From Clitopilus passeckerianus (taxonomy: Eukaryota; Basidiomycota; Agaricomycetes; Agaricales; Entolomataceae): a DNA stretch of 64,000 nt. The position numbers were made by a program, and so were the translations under genes. Under the pieces are notes generated by a model that was not told the DNA's origin, ran no database searches, and saw only the letters and a list, made by a program, of their open reading frames with translations. Location of the stretch: positions 48,291 to 112,290 of the forward strand of contig CALYLX010000003.1 in assembly GCA_944990035.1 (NCBI GenBank). Direction: 5' to 3'. Position 1 is the stretch's first letter, and every line of letters starts with the position of its first letter. Shown here one piece after another: positions 11,357-22,921 of the stretch.

Positions 11357-12390
11357 TCAGTGTTCAGGTTCCCGGGGTATTTGCTCTTCAATAAAACGAT
11401 CGTGGCCGTTCTGAGGATGCTAGTGCAAACATGTCAGAAATGCATATAGTCGCTATCCTTCGACGGGTACTTACATCTGATATCATGCTAGACCGTCTTG
11501 AACGTCTGCCACTCCTACTCCCGTTCGTAGAAGGATACGGAGGAGGCAACGAAATGGTATCTATGGGTGAATGCGCCCTAGAGTTGGCCATTGGTATATC
11601 CGGCGTCCTGTCCACACTTGGCGGGTGAGGCATCCAACGTGGTTCAGGTGGTGAATGTTGTGGTGGCGGAGGAGATTCCCGTCGATGGGTACGTGGCCAG
11701 TCAAATGCTTCAGGCTCCTCGCGGTGACCTCCTCGGCGGTGAGATATGGGTTGGGGTGGAAGTTCTTCACGTTCTCTGTGTCGTCGGCTGTGGGAGGGGA
11801 CGACCTGGTTGGGCGGAGGAAGGGCAGGTTCGAGGTGGGGTGGAGGGTGAGGAGAGACTAGGGCCATGAGTTGTGGTGAGCGGGAGTGGATGGCATCTAG
11901 TAGAAGGCTGTTTGGTCGGGGTCGTTGGTTTGCGGAGAGTATGGGGTTTAAGGAGTTGGCTCACTCGTTTTCAGCCTGCAGGCGCCGCATCTTGTCCTCT
12001 GCGATTTCGAGGCTCCTATGGTGCTCTGCGTTGACCTAATGAAGATAATGACTTTGAGTACGTCGGAGGTTCTCGAATGGAACGAGACTTACAGCAGTAA
12101 CTTCATTATACTTATCCCGCAGCGATTGGAATCTTTCAGCATCACGTCAATACACACATTACCCGAATGCAAACACATTTGGGCTCACTTCTCTTTGTAC
12201 CGTGTGGGCTTTTGTACTGGAGCTGATGCTGCAGGTATCTGTCGTAATCTCAGCACCGGAGTGACGCGAATGCAAGACCCAGAACCGAGCCAACCTTGAG
12301 TTTGAACGAAGGCTTGCCTGGCGACCCCGCGGGGGCCTCTCTGAGAATTTTACCAGAACCAAGGGCTGGAGATGCGCTAGGAGCCTCCAT
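11357..12390 (-). CDS. Coiled-coil, proline-rich protein of unknown function
   Basis: I do not recognise the family. Six exons in phase (12390-12295, 12238-12189, 12132-12093, 12035-11965, 11907-11475, 11419-11357) give 250 aa. After a short Pro/Ser-rich head, residues about 45-87 form a charged heptad-like helix (YKEKFQSLRDKYNEVTAVN, RSLEIAEDKMRRLQAEN). The next 150 aa are rich in Pro, Arg, Ser and His with no obvious domain, ending in EEQIPREPEH. The start is the ATG at 12390; the frame stays open upstream to a TAG, so an extra 5' exon is possible. The clean phase agreement over five introns argues that it is a real gene although no single frame looks striking. A scaffold or adaptor role is a guess. 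Confidence 0.7.
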
Positions 12391-12628
12391 TAAGTGTTCA
12401 GCTTTGACAATTGGCTCAGAGATTACTGGGCGGCTGTTGCAGGTCGCCAGAGGTTCGGTGGAAGCTATGAGGATGGCACGCCTTAATTTGGCAGGCGAGG
12501 ACAAGATATTCTAACATGGACAAATCGGCTGAGGCCGAGAATTGGTAGCTGCACATTGAACGCCACTTTCAAACGAGAAAGAATGTATTTTCATTCGAGT
12601 TGATTTGTATCAGAGCAGCGCGTGTAAA

Positions 12629-14134
12629 CTATACACCAGGACGAGAATCTAAGGTAGGTTGGTTATGGAACCTGCACAATGTCTCGAGACCCTCTGATTT
12701 CAAGGATTCAAAGGAAGCAGGGATGTCACAACGAGGTGTCCACGGTATCTCTACTCGTACTTTCTGAAGGCGAGCGACTGGGCTCTCGACCGAATAGAAG
12801 GATCGAGACCACCGCGACCGCACGAAAGTAATCAACTCTGCATCTTGTCTGGCCGCATCAATGCCATTTTCCTTGTAATGGAACGTAATGGAGAGGTCAA
12901 GGAGCTTGGGTATCAGTGGGAGGGATGGAGAGTACGGTGACAGAACAGCAAAAAGGTAGGAGTTTATTCCACTTGGAGTCCACGTGTTGTCTTGGATAGA
13001 TAAAGTTGTGAGCGATGGAAGCGCTTGTAGCATCGTTTGGATGGCATCTATGGCGACCGGGTCGAGGACCGTAATATTGAGTGATTTGAGCTGACACCCC
13101 GACCTTTTCAGGGCGGATGTTATGGGGTTTAACCGTCTCAGTCGATCTACCCGTAATGATTGGAGGGCCGGGAGCACTAGACAATCGAGGAAGACGGCAC
13201 TGTGGTCAGGTATCCAGAGGTCTATCAACCTGTCACAGGTAACCGGCACCGTGGATATTGCGTTGACGCGAGAAATCTTGAGGTAAGATAGCATGGGCAT
13301 CATCTGGATGAGTTTGAGTTGGGTGAACGGGAAAAATGCGCCTGTATAATGGGTTAACTGTGGCCAGGGGGTCGATGTGGGCATGAGAGGCAGGTTCCAT
13401 ACATCCAGTTTCTTCAGTGACTGGCTCCCGTTCAGCATGTCAAAACGTTCGTGAACGTCGTCTATGGCTTCCCGGACGCGGATATAGCATTCTTCTAGTT
13501 GATCTATTCGGTCCTTTACGAAGTCGAGGTGCTTGACGAATATCGCAGATAGCGTGAACCGGACGACCCTCCATTTATGCGAATGCTCCATGATTGACTT
13601 CAGCACGGATAACCAGTGGTTGAACATGTAAACATGGTCCATACCGTCGGTCTGCGCCATGAACGACAAATGAAGTGGCGAATCTCTGGAGCGTTGCAAC
13701 ATGGTTTTGACAAAGACATGGATATTTTCGATACTGGCCTTCCTATGTGCTGCAAGATCTGGGCGTACAACTATGTACGACCATATCCTTGGTAGCTCGA
13801 GCGCAAGGTGTCTCCACTTGGTACAGACATGAGATAAAGACCATGGTACACGATGGGCACCTGTGTTGGTGTGACTGCTGCCCACCACGAATGATCCCTC
13901 TTCGTCCCAGTCGTCAAGAACACATGTGGAGAAGATATCACATAGTATCTCTCCCGGTAGCTGGTGTATGGAACAGAGCGATGGGTCAATGGGAAGCGGA
14001 GATGCTGTCGGTTCTGGATAGTTCATGTGCACTCGTTGGGTGACATCAGCAGGAACTTGGATATTTGAGTTCGCAGCGAGGTCGAGTGAATTGACACCAT
14101 CCTTCGCTGTCATTGAGCCGTCAGGATACAGCAT
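12629..14134 (-). CDS. F-box protein, tandem paralogue 1
   Basis: A single-exon frame of 501 aa. The F-box (about residues 55-110) contains IHQLPGEILCDIFSTCVLDDW and then VPWSLSHVCTKWRHLALELPRIWS, the pattern of the large Agaricomycete F-box family. The family links substrates to SCF ubiquitin ligases through Skp1. The remaining 380 aa have leucine-rich-repeat-like segments (LKKLDVWNLPL, ALQSLRVDRL, LKSLNITVLD) and no other domain. It is the first of three same-strand paralogues separated by about 310 bases. The target is unknown. Confidence 0.82.
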   Translation of the reverse strand: MLYPDGSMTAKDGVNSLDLAANSNIQVPADVTQRVHMNYPEPTASPLPIDPSLCSIHQLPGEILCDIFSTCVLDDWDEEGSFVVGSSHTNTGAHRVPWSLSHVCTKWRHLALELPRIWSYIVVRPDLAAHRKASIENIHVFVKTMLQRSRDSPLHLSFMAQTDGMDHVYMFNHWLSVLKSIMEHSHKWRVVRFTLSAIFVKHLDFVKDRIDQLEECYIRVREAIDDVHERFDMLNGSQSLKKLDVWNLPLMPTSTPWPQLTHYTGAFFPFTQLKLIQMMPMLSYLKISRVNAISTVPVTCDRLIDLWIPDHSAVFLDCLVLPALQSLRVDRLRRLNPITSALKRSGCQLKSLNITVLDPVAIDAIQTMLQALPSLTTLSIQDNTWTPSGINSYLFAVLSPYSPSLPLIPKLLDLSITFHYKENGIDAARQDAELITFVRSRWSRSFYSVESPVARLQKVRVEIPWTPRCDIPASFESLKSEGLETLCRFHNQPTLDSRPGV

Positions 14135-14446
14135 ATCACGTAGTTGGGCTGCAAGGTACCTTGGGTGTCAATCATAGGCATAGTCGTGGTATGGTTGGAA
14201 GGCCTTGTTGGTGATTGGCAACGATGGGTCATCCGATGATTCCGATGTCCGGGCCGGGTCTAATTTTGTTGACTATTTCCTCTAATTTCCAAATCTTCCG
14301 GTAAATATTTCTTAGTTCCAGCATCCAACAGACTTCCGAGACCGAAGGTAGGTTCTGGTATTCGTATCAATGTTTGAAAAATGAAAGGCCCAACTGGCCC
14401 CAACAAACAACGAAGACCAAAGTACTTACATGAATACAACCAGAAA

Positions 14447-15856
14447 CTACGGATTGATAATGAAGGTAAGACCGTCTGCGAGAATACGCTGGAAGTCCTT
14501 GTCCGCGAATATATCATCATCGATGGTGACGGATGTGGGTCCCGTCTTCAATACGATAGATTTCACGCCGACGACCTCGTTTTCTATCGTCGAAAGAACA
14601 CCAGGAGCACTCTTGGGTTTCCATCGACTTCGCGCCAGCTTTACAAGCATGGAGGCAAATCCTTCGACCTGAGGACCGCTAACGCGTGTGCCAATACGGA
14701 GTTCCACCAGATTCGGTAACACCACCGGAGAGCTAATGAGGTCCACGAGCTCAAAATTCTGTTGTAGGCTGAGGTATAGGTACGTGAGGGACGGAAGGGC
14801 TTTGAACAGAGAGATAATTGTGGAGGTGATCTCCGGGTCTGGATAGTGATATCGAAATGATAACGAATCTAGCGAGCAGCCTGAGCGCTCCATCATTGCG
14901 ATTATGGGGCTTGCGTTTATAATTTCGTGAAGAAAAAGCCGTTGGAGTTTGGGTGTGATCAAATGTTGGATGAATGCTGGGCCATCCCAGCGTAGGCGCA
15001 AAAAGTGCAAATGTGGGCAAAGGATCGGGGGAGAAGAGGGGAAACCGGCGGGCCGTAATGGATTATGATTTATATCGAGATACATTAGCGAAGACATTTT
15101 CTTGAGAAGAGGAACGAGCTGTATTTGTGCCTCGTCAACCGTTGTGTAGATAGTGGTGAAGTGAGTCAACCGTGGCCAGGGTCGGGAGGGTACGGCATGC
15201 TCCAGATTCTCCAAGGCGAGCTGCTTTAGAGACGGGCAGGAGGCAACTATATCATACGGTCTAAGACTACCTGCTATTAGACACTTGAGGTGGATGCTCT
15301 CCAAGATAGGAAGACATCGTCGAACCCGTTCCATACTTCTCAAATAGACGGGTGCCAAACCAAATCTAGCGACCTTCCATCGACGAGAGTGGTCCATTAA
15401 TCTATTCAATACAGCTTTCCAGGAAGTAACAAGGAGCATGAAGCCAATGCACCCAGTTTGACCAACCAATGAAATGGTAAGGGGATGTTTTCGTGAGCGT
15501 TCGAGCATCAATCCGATGGTAAAGTGTAGGAATTCAACCTCAGATTCCCATGTAATCACCTCTGGGCGTATGATGATTGTAGACCACATCTTCGGCAGGG
15601 CTAAAACTAGGCGTCTCCAGTTGCTGCACGTCTGCGCAATCGTCCAAGGTGCACTCTGACGCAGGGTTGTATCGATTGATGGCCCGTTGAAGTCTCCTGC
15701 CCAATGTAGGCAAAGACACTCAAAGAATACCTCCGAGAGAACGTCATCTGGAAGTTTGTGAATTGAGGCACTGTCTCCTGCGGCTTTGAGAAGACTCTGT
15801 ACCGCTGTTGCCGAGTCGGGGGTAGTTGAGAAACTAGTGGGATCTGGTTCATGCAT
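14447..15856 (-). CDS. F-box protein, tandem paralogue 2
   Basis: A single-exon frame of 469 aa starting MHEPDPTSFSTTPDS. The F-box is at about residues 33-85 (SIHKLPDDVLSEVFFECLCL, then APWTIAQTCSNWRRLVLALPKMWS). The C-terminal part carries leucine-rich-repeat-like strands (LKQLALENLEH, LQRLFLHEI, SLTYLYLSLQ). It aligns over its whole length with the genes on either side, for example ILCPHLHFLRL here against ILCPHL in paralogue 3. Role in an SCF ubiquitin ligase is inferred from the family; the substrate is unknown. Confidence 0.82.
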   Translation of the reverse strand: MHEPDPTSFSTTPDSATAVQSLLKAAGDSASIHKLPDDVLSEVFFECLCLHWAGDFNGPSIDTTLRQSAPWTIAQTCSNWRRLVLALPKMWSTIIIRPEVITWESEVEFLHFTIGLMLERSRKHPLTISLVGQTGCIGFMLLVTSWKAVLNRLMDHSRRWKVARFGLAPVYLRSMERVRRCLPILESIHLKCLIAGSLRPYDIVASCPSLKQLALENLEHAVPSRPWPRLTHFTTIYTTVDEAQIQLVPLLKKMSSLMYLDINHNPLRPAGFPSSPPILCPHLHFLRLRWDGPAFIQHLITPKLQRLFLHEIINASPIIAMMERSGCSLDSLSFRYHYPDPEITSTIISLFKALPSLTYLYLSLQQNFELVDLISSPVVLPNLVELRIGTRVSGPQVEGFASMLVKLARSRWKPKSAPGVLSTIENEVVGVKSIVLKTGPTSVTIDDDIFADKDFQRILADGLTFIINP

Positions 15857-16166
15857 TGGTGTATTCTGGTCTTGTAAAATCTGAAAGTTAGATTATTGAA
15901 ACTCTTGAAGCTTTCGTCGACAAACCTTGAATGAATATGTTCAGAGGAATCATGGAACGTAAATGGTTGAGCGCAATCTTGGCCCACAACTGGCCAGTTC
16001 GTTCAAGATCGTGGTGGTTTGGACCAAGCCCGTGCCCCTAACACGAGTAAAGCCCAGACCGTCGATCAAATTTTGATTTCACAACCAGCATACTCCCCGA
16101 ATTCAATGCATTATTTCAAAAGTAAAACGAGCTTGGTAGCAATAAAACCTTCTAAACTTGTGTAAA

Positions 16167-17459
16167 TTACATCGTTGTAAAATTCACTACACGAAAGTCC
16201 ACCCCCTCCCTGGTTGCGTGCTGGATGTCTTCCTCCATGAAACCATCGGGGACTCCTGAGGTAACCAGCATCCTCAGACTTAGTACCATATTTGAAGAGA
16301 GTTGAGAATATTTCCCAGGCCTGGTTCGTGAATGGACTAATCCCACCAATCCATCTTTGAGTCTCCTGACGAGCTTTTCGCCAGCCATTGTCTGCATGAG
16401 GAATGTATGAAGATTTGGCAGCAGATCGAAAGTTGAGAGTAGTTCAATAAGCGAGAGATCATCTCTTCTAGTAGTATCATCATCCTCGAAGGAACGGGTA
16501 TCATAGATGTTCAGGGAGGAGAGAAAAGGTAAAAGTTCGAAGAGCGAACGAAAGTCAAGGATGCGTTTACCATAGTATTGGCCGATCGATAATGTCTCCA
16601 GTGAGCAATTTGATTGACGTATCATTGTAACGACACCTTGAGTGTCGCTGATGTTGTCGAGGTAAAGGGTTTCAAGGGCAGGAACAGTCAGCCACGAAGC
16701 AAACTGTGTCCTTTCCTTGTAAAAATATATCTCTCAGAGGTGTGGGCAAAGTATCAACCTAGATGTTAAGTCGGACGAGGAACATGATAAAGTGAGGTGG
16801 GTGAGGAGGGGCATTCTCTCAATGAGGGGCCCAAATTGGGTGTCGTCTGAATAGCCGTAAAAGCACAGAAAGTGGGTGAGTTGTGGCCATGGGGACGCTG
16901 GGGCTACATGCTGCACGTTGTCTAAAGTAAGCCGTTTCAACGACGGGCAAGAGGCGATTAAATCAATGGGTCCTCGTTGGGATGACATGATAGACTCGAG
17001 TTGGAGGTCGTCCAACCTTGGAACCTGGTTTCGAACCCGGTGTAGACCTCTCATGAGAGGTGCATCTAATCTGAGTCTAATGGCCTTCCATCGGTGAGAA
17101 TGGTCCATCAGTCTGTTCAGTATCTCGGGCCACCCAGGCTTTAGGAGGAGACCGCCAACGGGTGATCTCAAGGAAATTTTGAGATCCTGATCTAGGGAGC
17201 GCCGTAGCATAATCTCCAAGCTGGAGTCCAACAACTTCACGTTTGCCTCTGTGTCAATAGCTCTTGGTCTGATTGAGATTACGGACCACAGCTTTGGTAG
17301 TGAAAGGGCCACGTGTCTCCAGCAGGTACACGCTTGAGATATAGCCCATGGTACACTCTGACGCTGGGTAGTATCCTGATCATCCCACTGATACAGGGAG
17401 AGACATTCAAGAAAGATGTAAGAAAGTAGCTCTTTCGGTAATTGGTCGATAGACACCAT
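16167..17459 (-). pseudogene. F-box paralogue 3 with an in-frame TGA
   Basis: From the ATG at 17459 (MVSIDQLPKELLSYIFLECL) the frame runs to a TGA at 16736-16734, then continues in the same frame to a stop at 16167. The two halves join without any gap against paralogue 2: before the stop SRLILCPHL, after it EIYFYKERTQFASWL, then LTVPALETLYLDN and MIRQSNCSLETLS. An Arg CGA to TGA change would explain it. No intron with sensible splice sites removes the stop without also deleting conserved residues. The upstream part alone would make a 241-aa F-box protein lacking the rest of the repeat region. It is either a recent pseudogene, a truncated but used F-box adaptor, or a sequencing error. Everything else about it (F-box, leucine-rich part, intact 3' half) looks recently functional. 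Confidence 0.75.
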
Positions 17460-18073
17460 ATTCGACTTCCACGTAAGGCTGGAGGTCGAATGGAAGGTTC
17501 GGAAGAGAACGTCGGAACTTGGAAGGTAACCTAAGTGCTGACGTAAGGGAAGGAATGATAAGATAAGATTGTGGTAGTTGATCTTATCAATGTCATCTTC
17601 GCTTTCCTGCCACAGAAAGTGTTCACAGTATCTGCTCAGGAGCTTTCTCAGTTATCCTGTATCCGGATACTTGGTCTCCCTGTTACGATGCGACTCGTAC
17701 GCTGAGAAACGCTGCTAAGTGACCCCTGGTCTTCTGGCGCCGCTACGCCAAAGAGATGGCGTCAACGTCTGCGACTCTGAGGACACGGTAATAGCCATGC
17801 TGCACTGAACGATGTCGTCAAGTCTGTGGCCTAGATAATAATGCTTACGATTGAACTCTTTTTTACGGCAAAGTCAGGCCATTCTTTGCCCCAAATGAAT
17901 AGAATGTAGGTTCGGAAGCTCCGGTACCAACTCTCTTGGAACCCGTGGTCAAGGGACGATCTGTAAGCACACTGCGCACGAGACGCAAAATCTGATATTT
18001 AAGTAGTCGTTGCGGCTTCTATCGATGTCAGAGTACCTCGCTCGCTTGGTATTCACACAGCCTTTCTGTCAAG
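17460..18073. other. Intergenic region between F-box array and DJ-1-like gene
   Basis: About 610 bases with divergent promoters. I saw no repeat, RNA gene or exon. Confidence 0.4.
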
Positions 18074-18804
18074 ATGGCTGCTCAACAAAATGGTAAGCGA
18101 TTCCGTTGTGCGTAATTTCCAGCCGCAAAACATCTAACAAATGGCTGGTTCTAGAACCTACGAAATTCGGCATCGTTATATTCCCAGGCTTCCAAGCGTT
18201 AGATGCCTTCGGACCTTTGGATGCTCTGAATTCACTGTCTTTGTACAAACCAATCAGCCTCTACATCTTAGCGGAAACGCTGGATCCGGTTTCCACCCGA
18301 ACCAAGAAGCGGCTCTCCGCAGACTGGCCGGATTTCGGTCAAAGTGTCGTGCCTACCCATACCTTTGACAATGCCCCAAGTGACATTGAGGTGTTACTCA
18401 TTCCAGGTGGTTGGGGCATACAAGAGAAATCGATACAGAGCGCTGTCGAATTCGTGGCACGCGTGTATCCGTCGTTGAAATACCTCATCACGGTTTGCAA
18501 TGGTGCGGTCGTTCCCGCGCTTGGAGGGGTCCTTGATGGGAAACGGGCAACCACGAACAAGGCGTTGTTTAAGGAGATAATTGCCGTTAGGAAGGAGGTG
18601 CAATGGGTGGCCAAGGCGAGATGGGTTACGGACGGAAATATCTGGACTGGGTCGGGCGTCAGTGCGGGCATCGATCTTATCTTTGCATGGATTGAGGAGG
18701 TGTACGGCAAGGAGATAACCAAGAGGCTGGCCGACGGTCTTGAGTACGATAGGCACACAGATGCCAGCTGGGACCCGTTCTCGGAGATTCATGGTTTGGA
18801 ATAA
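18074..18804 (+). CDS. DJ-1/PfpI family protein (glutamine-amidotransferase-like fold)
   Basis: Exons 18074-18092 and 18155-18804 join to 222 aa. The start is MAAQQN, placed in a six-codon first exon. The core has the family's opening strand and loop (FGIVIFPGFQALDAFGPLD), the middle LLIPGGWG, and the nucleophile elbow TVCNGAVV with the reactive Cys, followed by GVLDGKRATTNK. These are the marks of fungal DJ-1/PfpI proteins related to isonitrile hydratases and glyoxalase-III-like enzymes. No signal peptide is present, so a cytosolic role is likely. Which reaction it performs cannot be told from the sequence. It is flanked by F-box genes. Confidence 0.85.
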
Positions 18805-19404
18805 AGGAGATGGTACATTGTATATGTTCGAGGCCTACCTCCATCAGGGACTAGGCGGAAATAACATAGAGAACACATGAACCCACCTCGTGGAATACAT
18901 TGCCTTGTATTGTTGGAATCCGGACTTCTAGCCCGAGCTACGATCTCCTTCGAGATGAATTGGCTGAACTAAATTCATCAGAGGTAAATTGAAGCCCATT
19001 GCTAGTAAAATGCCTAAAACATACGCCTCACGTCATTTATTAGGAAAAATTTCCCAACATGACTCCAGCAACGTTGCATATGTTTTTTTCTGACAAGCTT
19101 AAGACAGGAAGATGCCTAAATGACTTGATTCAATTGTGAACGCGGTGCCACCAGCTTCACCGAGCGATGGCCGAACGACACGGGTTTCCTTATAAGGCTT
19201 AAATTGCTTACGTGATAAATTAAGCACGTCGTACTCATGGACGGTCTGGCAGAAGACAAGAACCTGACCCGTGAAGCCATGACAGCCTGATCCATCCCCA
19301 GCACTGTCATGTTCCTTGACATTCCTCTTATTAGTCCCGACCTTGAGGGAAACTAGCTGCGCTTGACTCCCTGTTACCCTCTTTCACCGACGACGACGAC
19401 GACC
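18805..19404. other. Intergenic region
   Basis: About 600 bases of 3' flank and promoter between two plus-strand genes. No feature was recognised. Confidence 0.4.
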
Positions 19405-21008
19405 ATGGTCAGGCTCCCCCAGGAAATTTGGCTGCATATAGCAGCTTTCGTAAAACCTTCACAGCTGGAGGACCTTATGGCCGTGAACAGCGTCTTTTTT
19501 GATATTGCCATGGATTGCAAGTATAAACAACTCAGCTTTGCCTTTTTGGACCAAAAGCTGGTCAGAAACCTAGTTAGACTCAAGTGAGTCCATTTTCTGC
19601 GATTTTTTGCATCAATGACTGACTATATGCGCTGTTAGGGACCCATACGTCGCAAAACGTGTGCGCGTTCTATACGTGTACCCAGGCTTTCTGAAGCAGG
19701 CCATCGATCTCCGACGGAACCCTCTTCACACACGACGACCTCTTCGGGCGAAACTAACCGACCTTGCAACATCCTTCTTCGACCAACGGACAGGCTTATC
19801 CAAATGCGGCACCGTTCCCAAATTAAAGTCACCAGAAGACGTTGTAAACGCGTTACTTGATGTGTTCGACGGCCTGCCAAACGTGACAGACTACCACATC
19901 ATGTGGAGTGGCCTTCATGGCGTTCCAGAATCACCCGTCCCATTCCTCACCTCCCTTTTCCGCCCGCATCTTCGCAGGCTGTCACTCGACATTTCTCTAG
20001 AGAACGTCGTGCAGCTGTTCAGCATTCCGGCAACGTGCGAGTGCGATTTGGAAGAGCTCGACCTAATCATCCGCCTCGATAGCGATCTACCTAGCGCATA
20101 CGACTACATCCCATCTATCATGATAGAGCATCTCGCACCTGCCATAGGCCGATTCAAGCATTCCCTCCGCAAACTCAATATCTTCAGCTGGGAGTCACTA
20201 GACCTCTCGCATCTCTTCCTCGGTCTACCCGTCCTCCCCAGACTCGAACACATCACACTCGGCATCCCCATCGACAATGGCCAACTCGGACCGCCGGTAG
20301 CAGTAGCGAACTTCTTGCAATCGCAAAGCGCATCCCTACGTTCCTTGTCACTCCGCGCCACCCAATACAGCGGGGCCGGTTATCCGATGCTGCCGAACAT
20401 CACTCGGTTCGACGAGTGGTTCCAGGACGCATTCGGCCAGGTCGACTTACCTCTCTTGAGGGAATTCAACATCAGCTCACCCTTGTTCACACTCGCCGCA
20501 TCCCTGACCTGCCTACGACGGTTCTCATCCACCATCAAGTCGTTGGATCTGACTGGGCGGTTCCATAACTACTCGGACATTGTTGCTATTCTTGACTGCT
20601 TCAAGAATAGACCACATCATGCTAAACTCGAGTCGCTTCGCCTCGGATCGGTTGTCCTGACCCCGGAGCTCCTTGACCTTTTGGCGCAGGAATTGCCAGG
20701 ATTACAGCGGCTTGACCTCATCGCCAGGAACAGGGATAATCCAAACCCGAATCCGTCTATTCATCAGTTCAACCGGGACACTGAAACGGTAAGATACAAG
20801 TCCACTGGGAATTCCGGAAACAGGGTCGCTGACTTTTTCGGTTATGTAGGACGAATTTAATCTTGCTATGCTTGAACGATGGTACCCAGACTGGCAACTG
20901 CGTCACTTGAATATCTTTCTCACCGGATCAGCCCCCGATCTCCATGCCATGGCTCGTATGCAAAGGATTCTGGCGGGGGCGATACCTGGCGTTTCGGTCA
21001 CCTTCTGA
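19405..21008 (+). CDS. F-box protein, unrelated to the upstream trio
   Basis: Exons 19405-19583, 19639-20788 and 20850-21008 join to 495 aa. The protein begins directly with the F-box (MVRLPQEIWLHIAAFV), then a long region with leucine-rich-repeat-like strands (LRRLSLDISLENV, LRKLNIFSWESLDLSHL, LESLRLGSVVL). The third exon supplies the end (DEFNLAMLERWYPDW to GAIPGVSVTF). Unlike the three minus-strand F-box genes it has introns and no N-terminal extension, and the sequences do not align beyond the F-box. An SCF adaptor role is inferred; the substrate is unknown. Confidence 0.82.
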
Positions 21009-21405
21009 TTATTCCTCTCGCTAGACTTTGTTTCGATACCCACATGCACTACCTTGCATATGATTCTTCATATCACATTCTTCTCGCTATTGTACTTTTC
21101 GCTTTGCTACACCGTTTTTGGCACTTGCAACAAGCTCGCATTCAACATTATACTTCAAAAACCATTCCCGCCATCATTTGTAGCCATAGTTCTCGCACCA
21201 TCATTTCACTTTGACATCACAATCACATACGCATTGCAGACTTTCGTTCATCCATAACAACTACATAGAATACACATCGTTCTTTAATAGACCATCATTG
21301 ATACTCAGCATCTTTCGCTAGCGACGTCTTGGTTGATGAGGTCTCGCCTCTTGAGTCTTGAGTGCTTGGGAAACGGTTGTGACCTATCAAGACTGGAGTA
21401 TTGTT
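21009..21405. other. Convergent 3' region
   Basis: A T- and C-rich stretch between two convergent genes, consistent with 3' UTRs and poly(A) regions. Nothing else was seen. Confidence 0.4.
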
Positions 21406-22657
21406 TTAGGGTAACGCTATTTGGCGGAAGGAACGTTCGGAGATGGTTTTGCATGCATTTTCAACCCCTGATTTGACGAGTCTTGCGCCGGCCGAATGGT
21501 CCCTCGATTCCAGAAGGTCGACCATTGAAAGGACAATTGGTCCTCCATGGTGTTGCTCTCGAACTTTCTTCCAGAACTCGGCGTGAGTAGCGCTTGGGTT
21601 TCTAGAAACTGTCTGGGTATATGCCAAGGGGTGATAAAATAAGCATACGTGGGCAGATGATTCTCGTCTACCTCCTCTTCTTTTATGCCAGGATTCGAGG
21701 TTGGTCCGTCAGGGAAAGGTGTTCCACGCCGAACGTGTCTAAATGTTCCTTCGGCCTTTGAAGCCCCCTTCCGGAACTTCCATTCTTTAGCCAAGTCAAT
21801 ACGCGGTCCACGTTCTGGTTCCTTGGGATGAAGCTCGTAGATTCGGGCACAAACTTGTGGGTTGAAAGAGATGGTTCTTTTGGATTTAGAGATAGGGGCA
21901 ATATTTTTGACCGGCTTAACGTGATGGTCCAAGTCTTGTTCAACAAGAGTCAGATCAAGAGAATCGTGCCCCTTCTCAGTGCGGTCCACTGTGATGCCAG
22001 TATTGGAATCTGTAGCTGCACTGACTGGACGCATGCGCCTTTTCTTGGATGGAATGAGAAATTCAGTATCCCGGGGACGTTTGAGAGGTGTCTTTGGTTG
22101 AGGATTGAGAGTCGATGATTTCTTGCTGTTGTCGGCGCGCATATATGCAGAGCTTTTGGATTTCCCCAGACCAGAGAGACAGTGGTTTTCAACTTCTTCT
22201 TCCTCGTCAGAGTCTTGGTCAGTGTGCCTAAACATTTCAGATACAGAAAAATATTCTATTGATCGGTCAGAATTTGAAGGCTGAAGAACTTACATGTGCT
22301 AACCATCGAGGATGTACGGTGCACAAGGGGCCAGAAAGTTCTCATCTGAGCAGTAGTAGACCCAGTTTACGTGTGTCCCCTTAGCATCAGTCGAAAGGTG
22401 TTTGGGGAAATGGCAAAATAGAATCCTACCGTAAAAGACTTAGCATGTAGACTGTGCAACGAAAATCAGCATATAGTCGATAAATTTCGTTAAACCAACC
22501 TCGGCAGGAAAGGATCGTCTGGTCCACTGCAGAAGAAGTAATGGGCCTTTCGAAAGTCTTTTTCACATCTGGCCAGGGATCCTCCGTGCTGCACTTCAAT
22601 GGATGTCAGTTTCCAAACGCCAAATTACGTTCGAGATAACATACCCCATTTTCTCAT
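21406..22657 (-). CDS. BRCT-domain-like protein
   Basis: Five exons in phase (22657-22645, 22593-22500, 22425-22304, 22255-21649, 21601-21406) give 343 aa. The N-terminal 75 aa look like a BRCT fold: WVQHGGSLARCEKDF (helix plus GG turn), HYFFCSGPDD, then the signature Trp segment HVNWVYYCSDENFLAP. The rest is an acidic patch (DQDSDEEEEVE), a basic, nuclear-localisation-like patch (PSKKRRMRP) and a C-terminal segment (AEFWKKVREQHHGG to RSFRQIALP). BRCT proteins act in DNA repair, replication or telomere complexes. One BRCT followed by a long linker is compatible with a Rap1-like protein, but no Myb domain was seen. The frame is open upstream of the ATG used (ACFSSACPEKAMRKW), so an earlier exon is likely. 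Confidence 0.6.
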
Positions 22658-22921
22658 TGCTTTTTCTGGACATGCAGAGCTAAAGCAGGCTACATTCCCT
22701 TAGTCTCTTATTTTATGGGCTACCTTGGGCTATTTAGTATACCTATTCTCGATTTGAAAAGCGACATTGCGGTTTGGCGGATGCTTGCCGAGTTGAGCGG
22801 AGAAAGAGCCACGATCGGAGTATCCTCGGTTTTCCCCTTTGGCTTTCGATCTAAACAAGCCCAAACAGCGTCCGTGGACCGCCAATGGGCGGCGTTGCAC
22901 TTGGCCTTGAACACGTTAACC

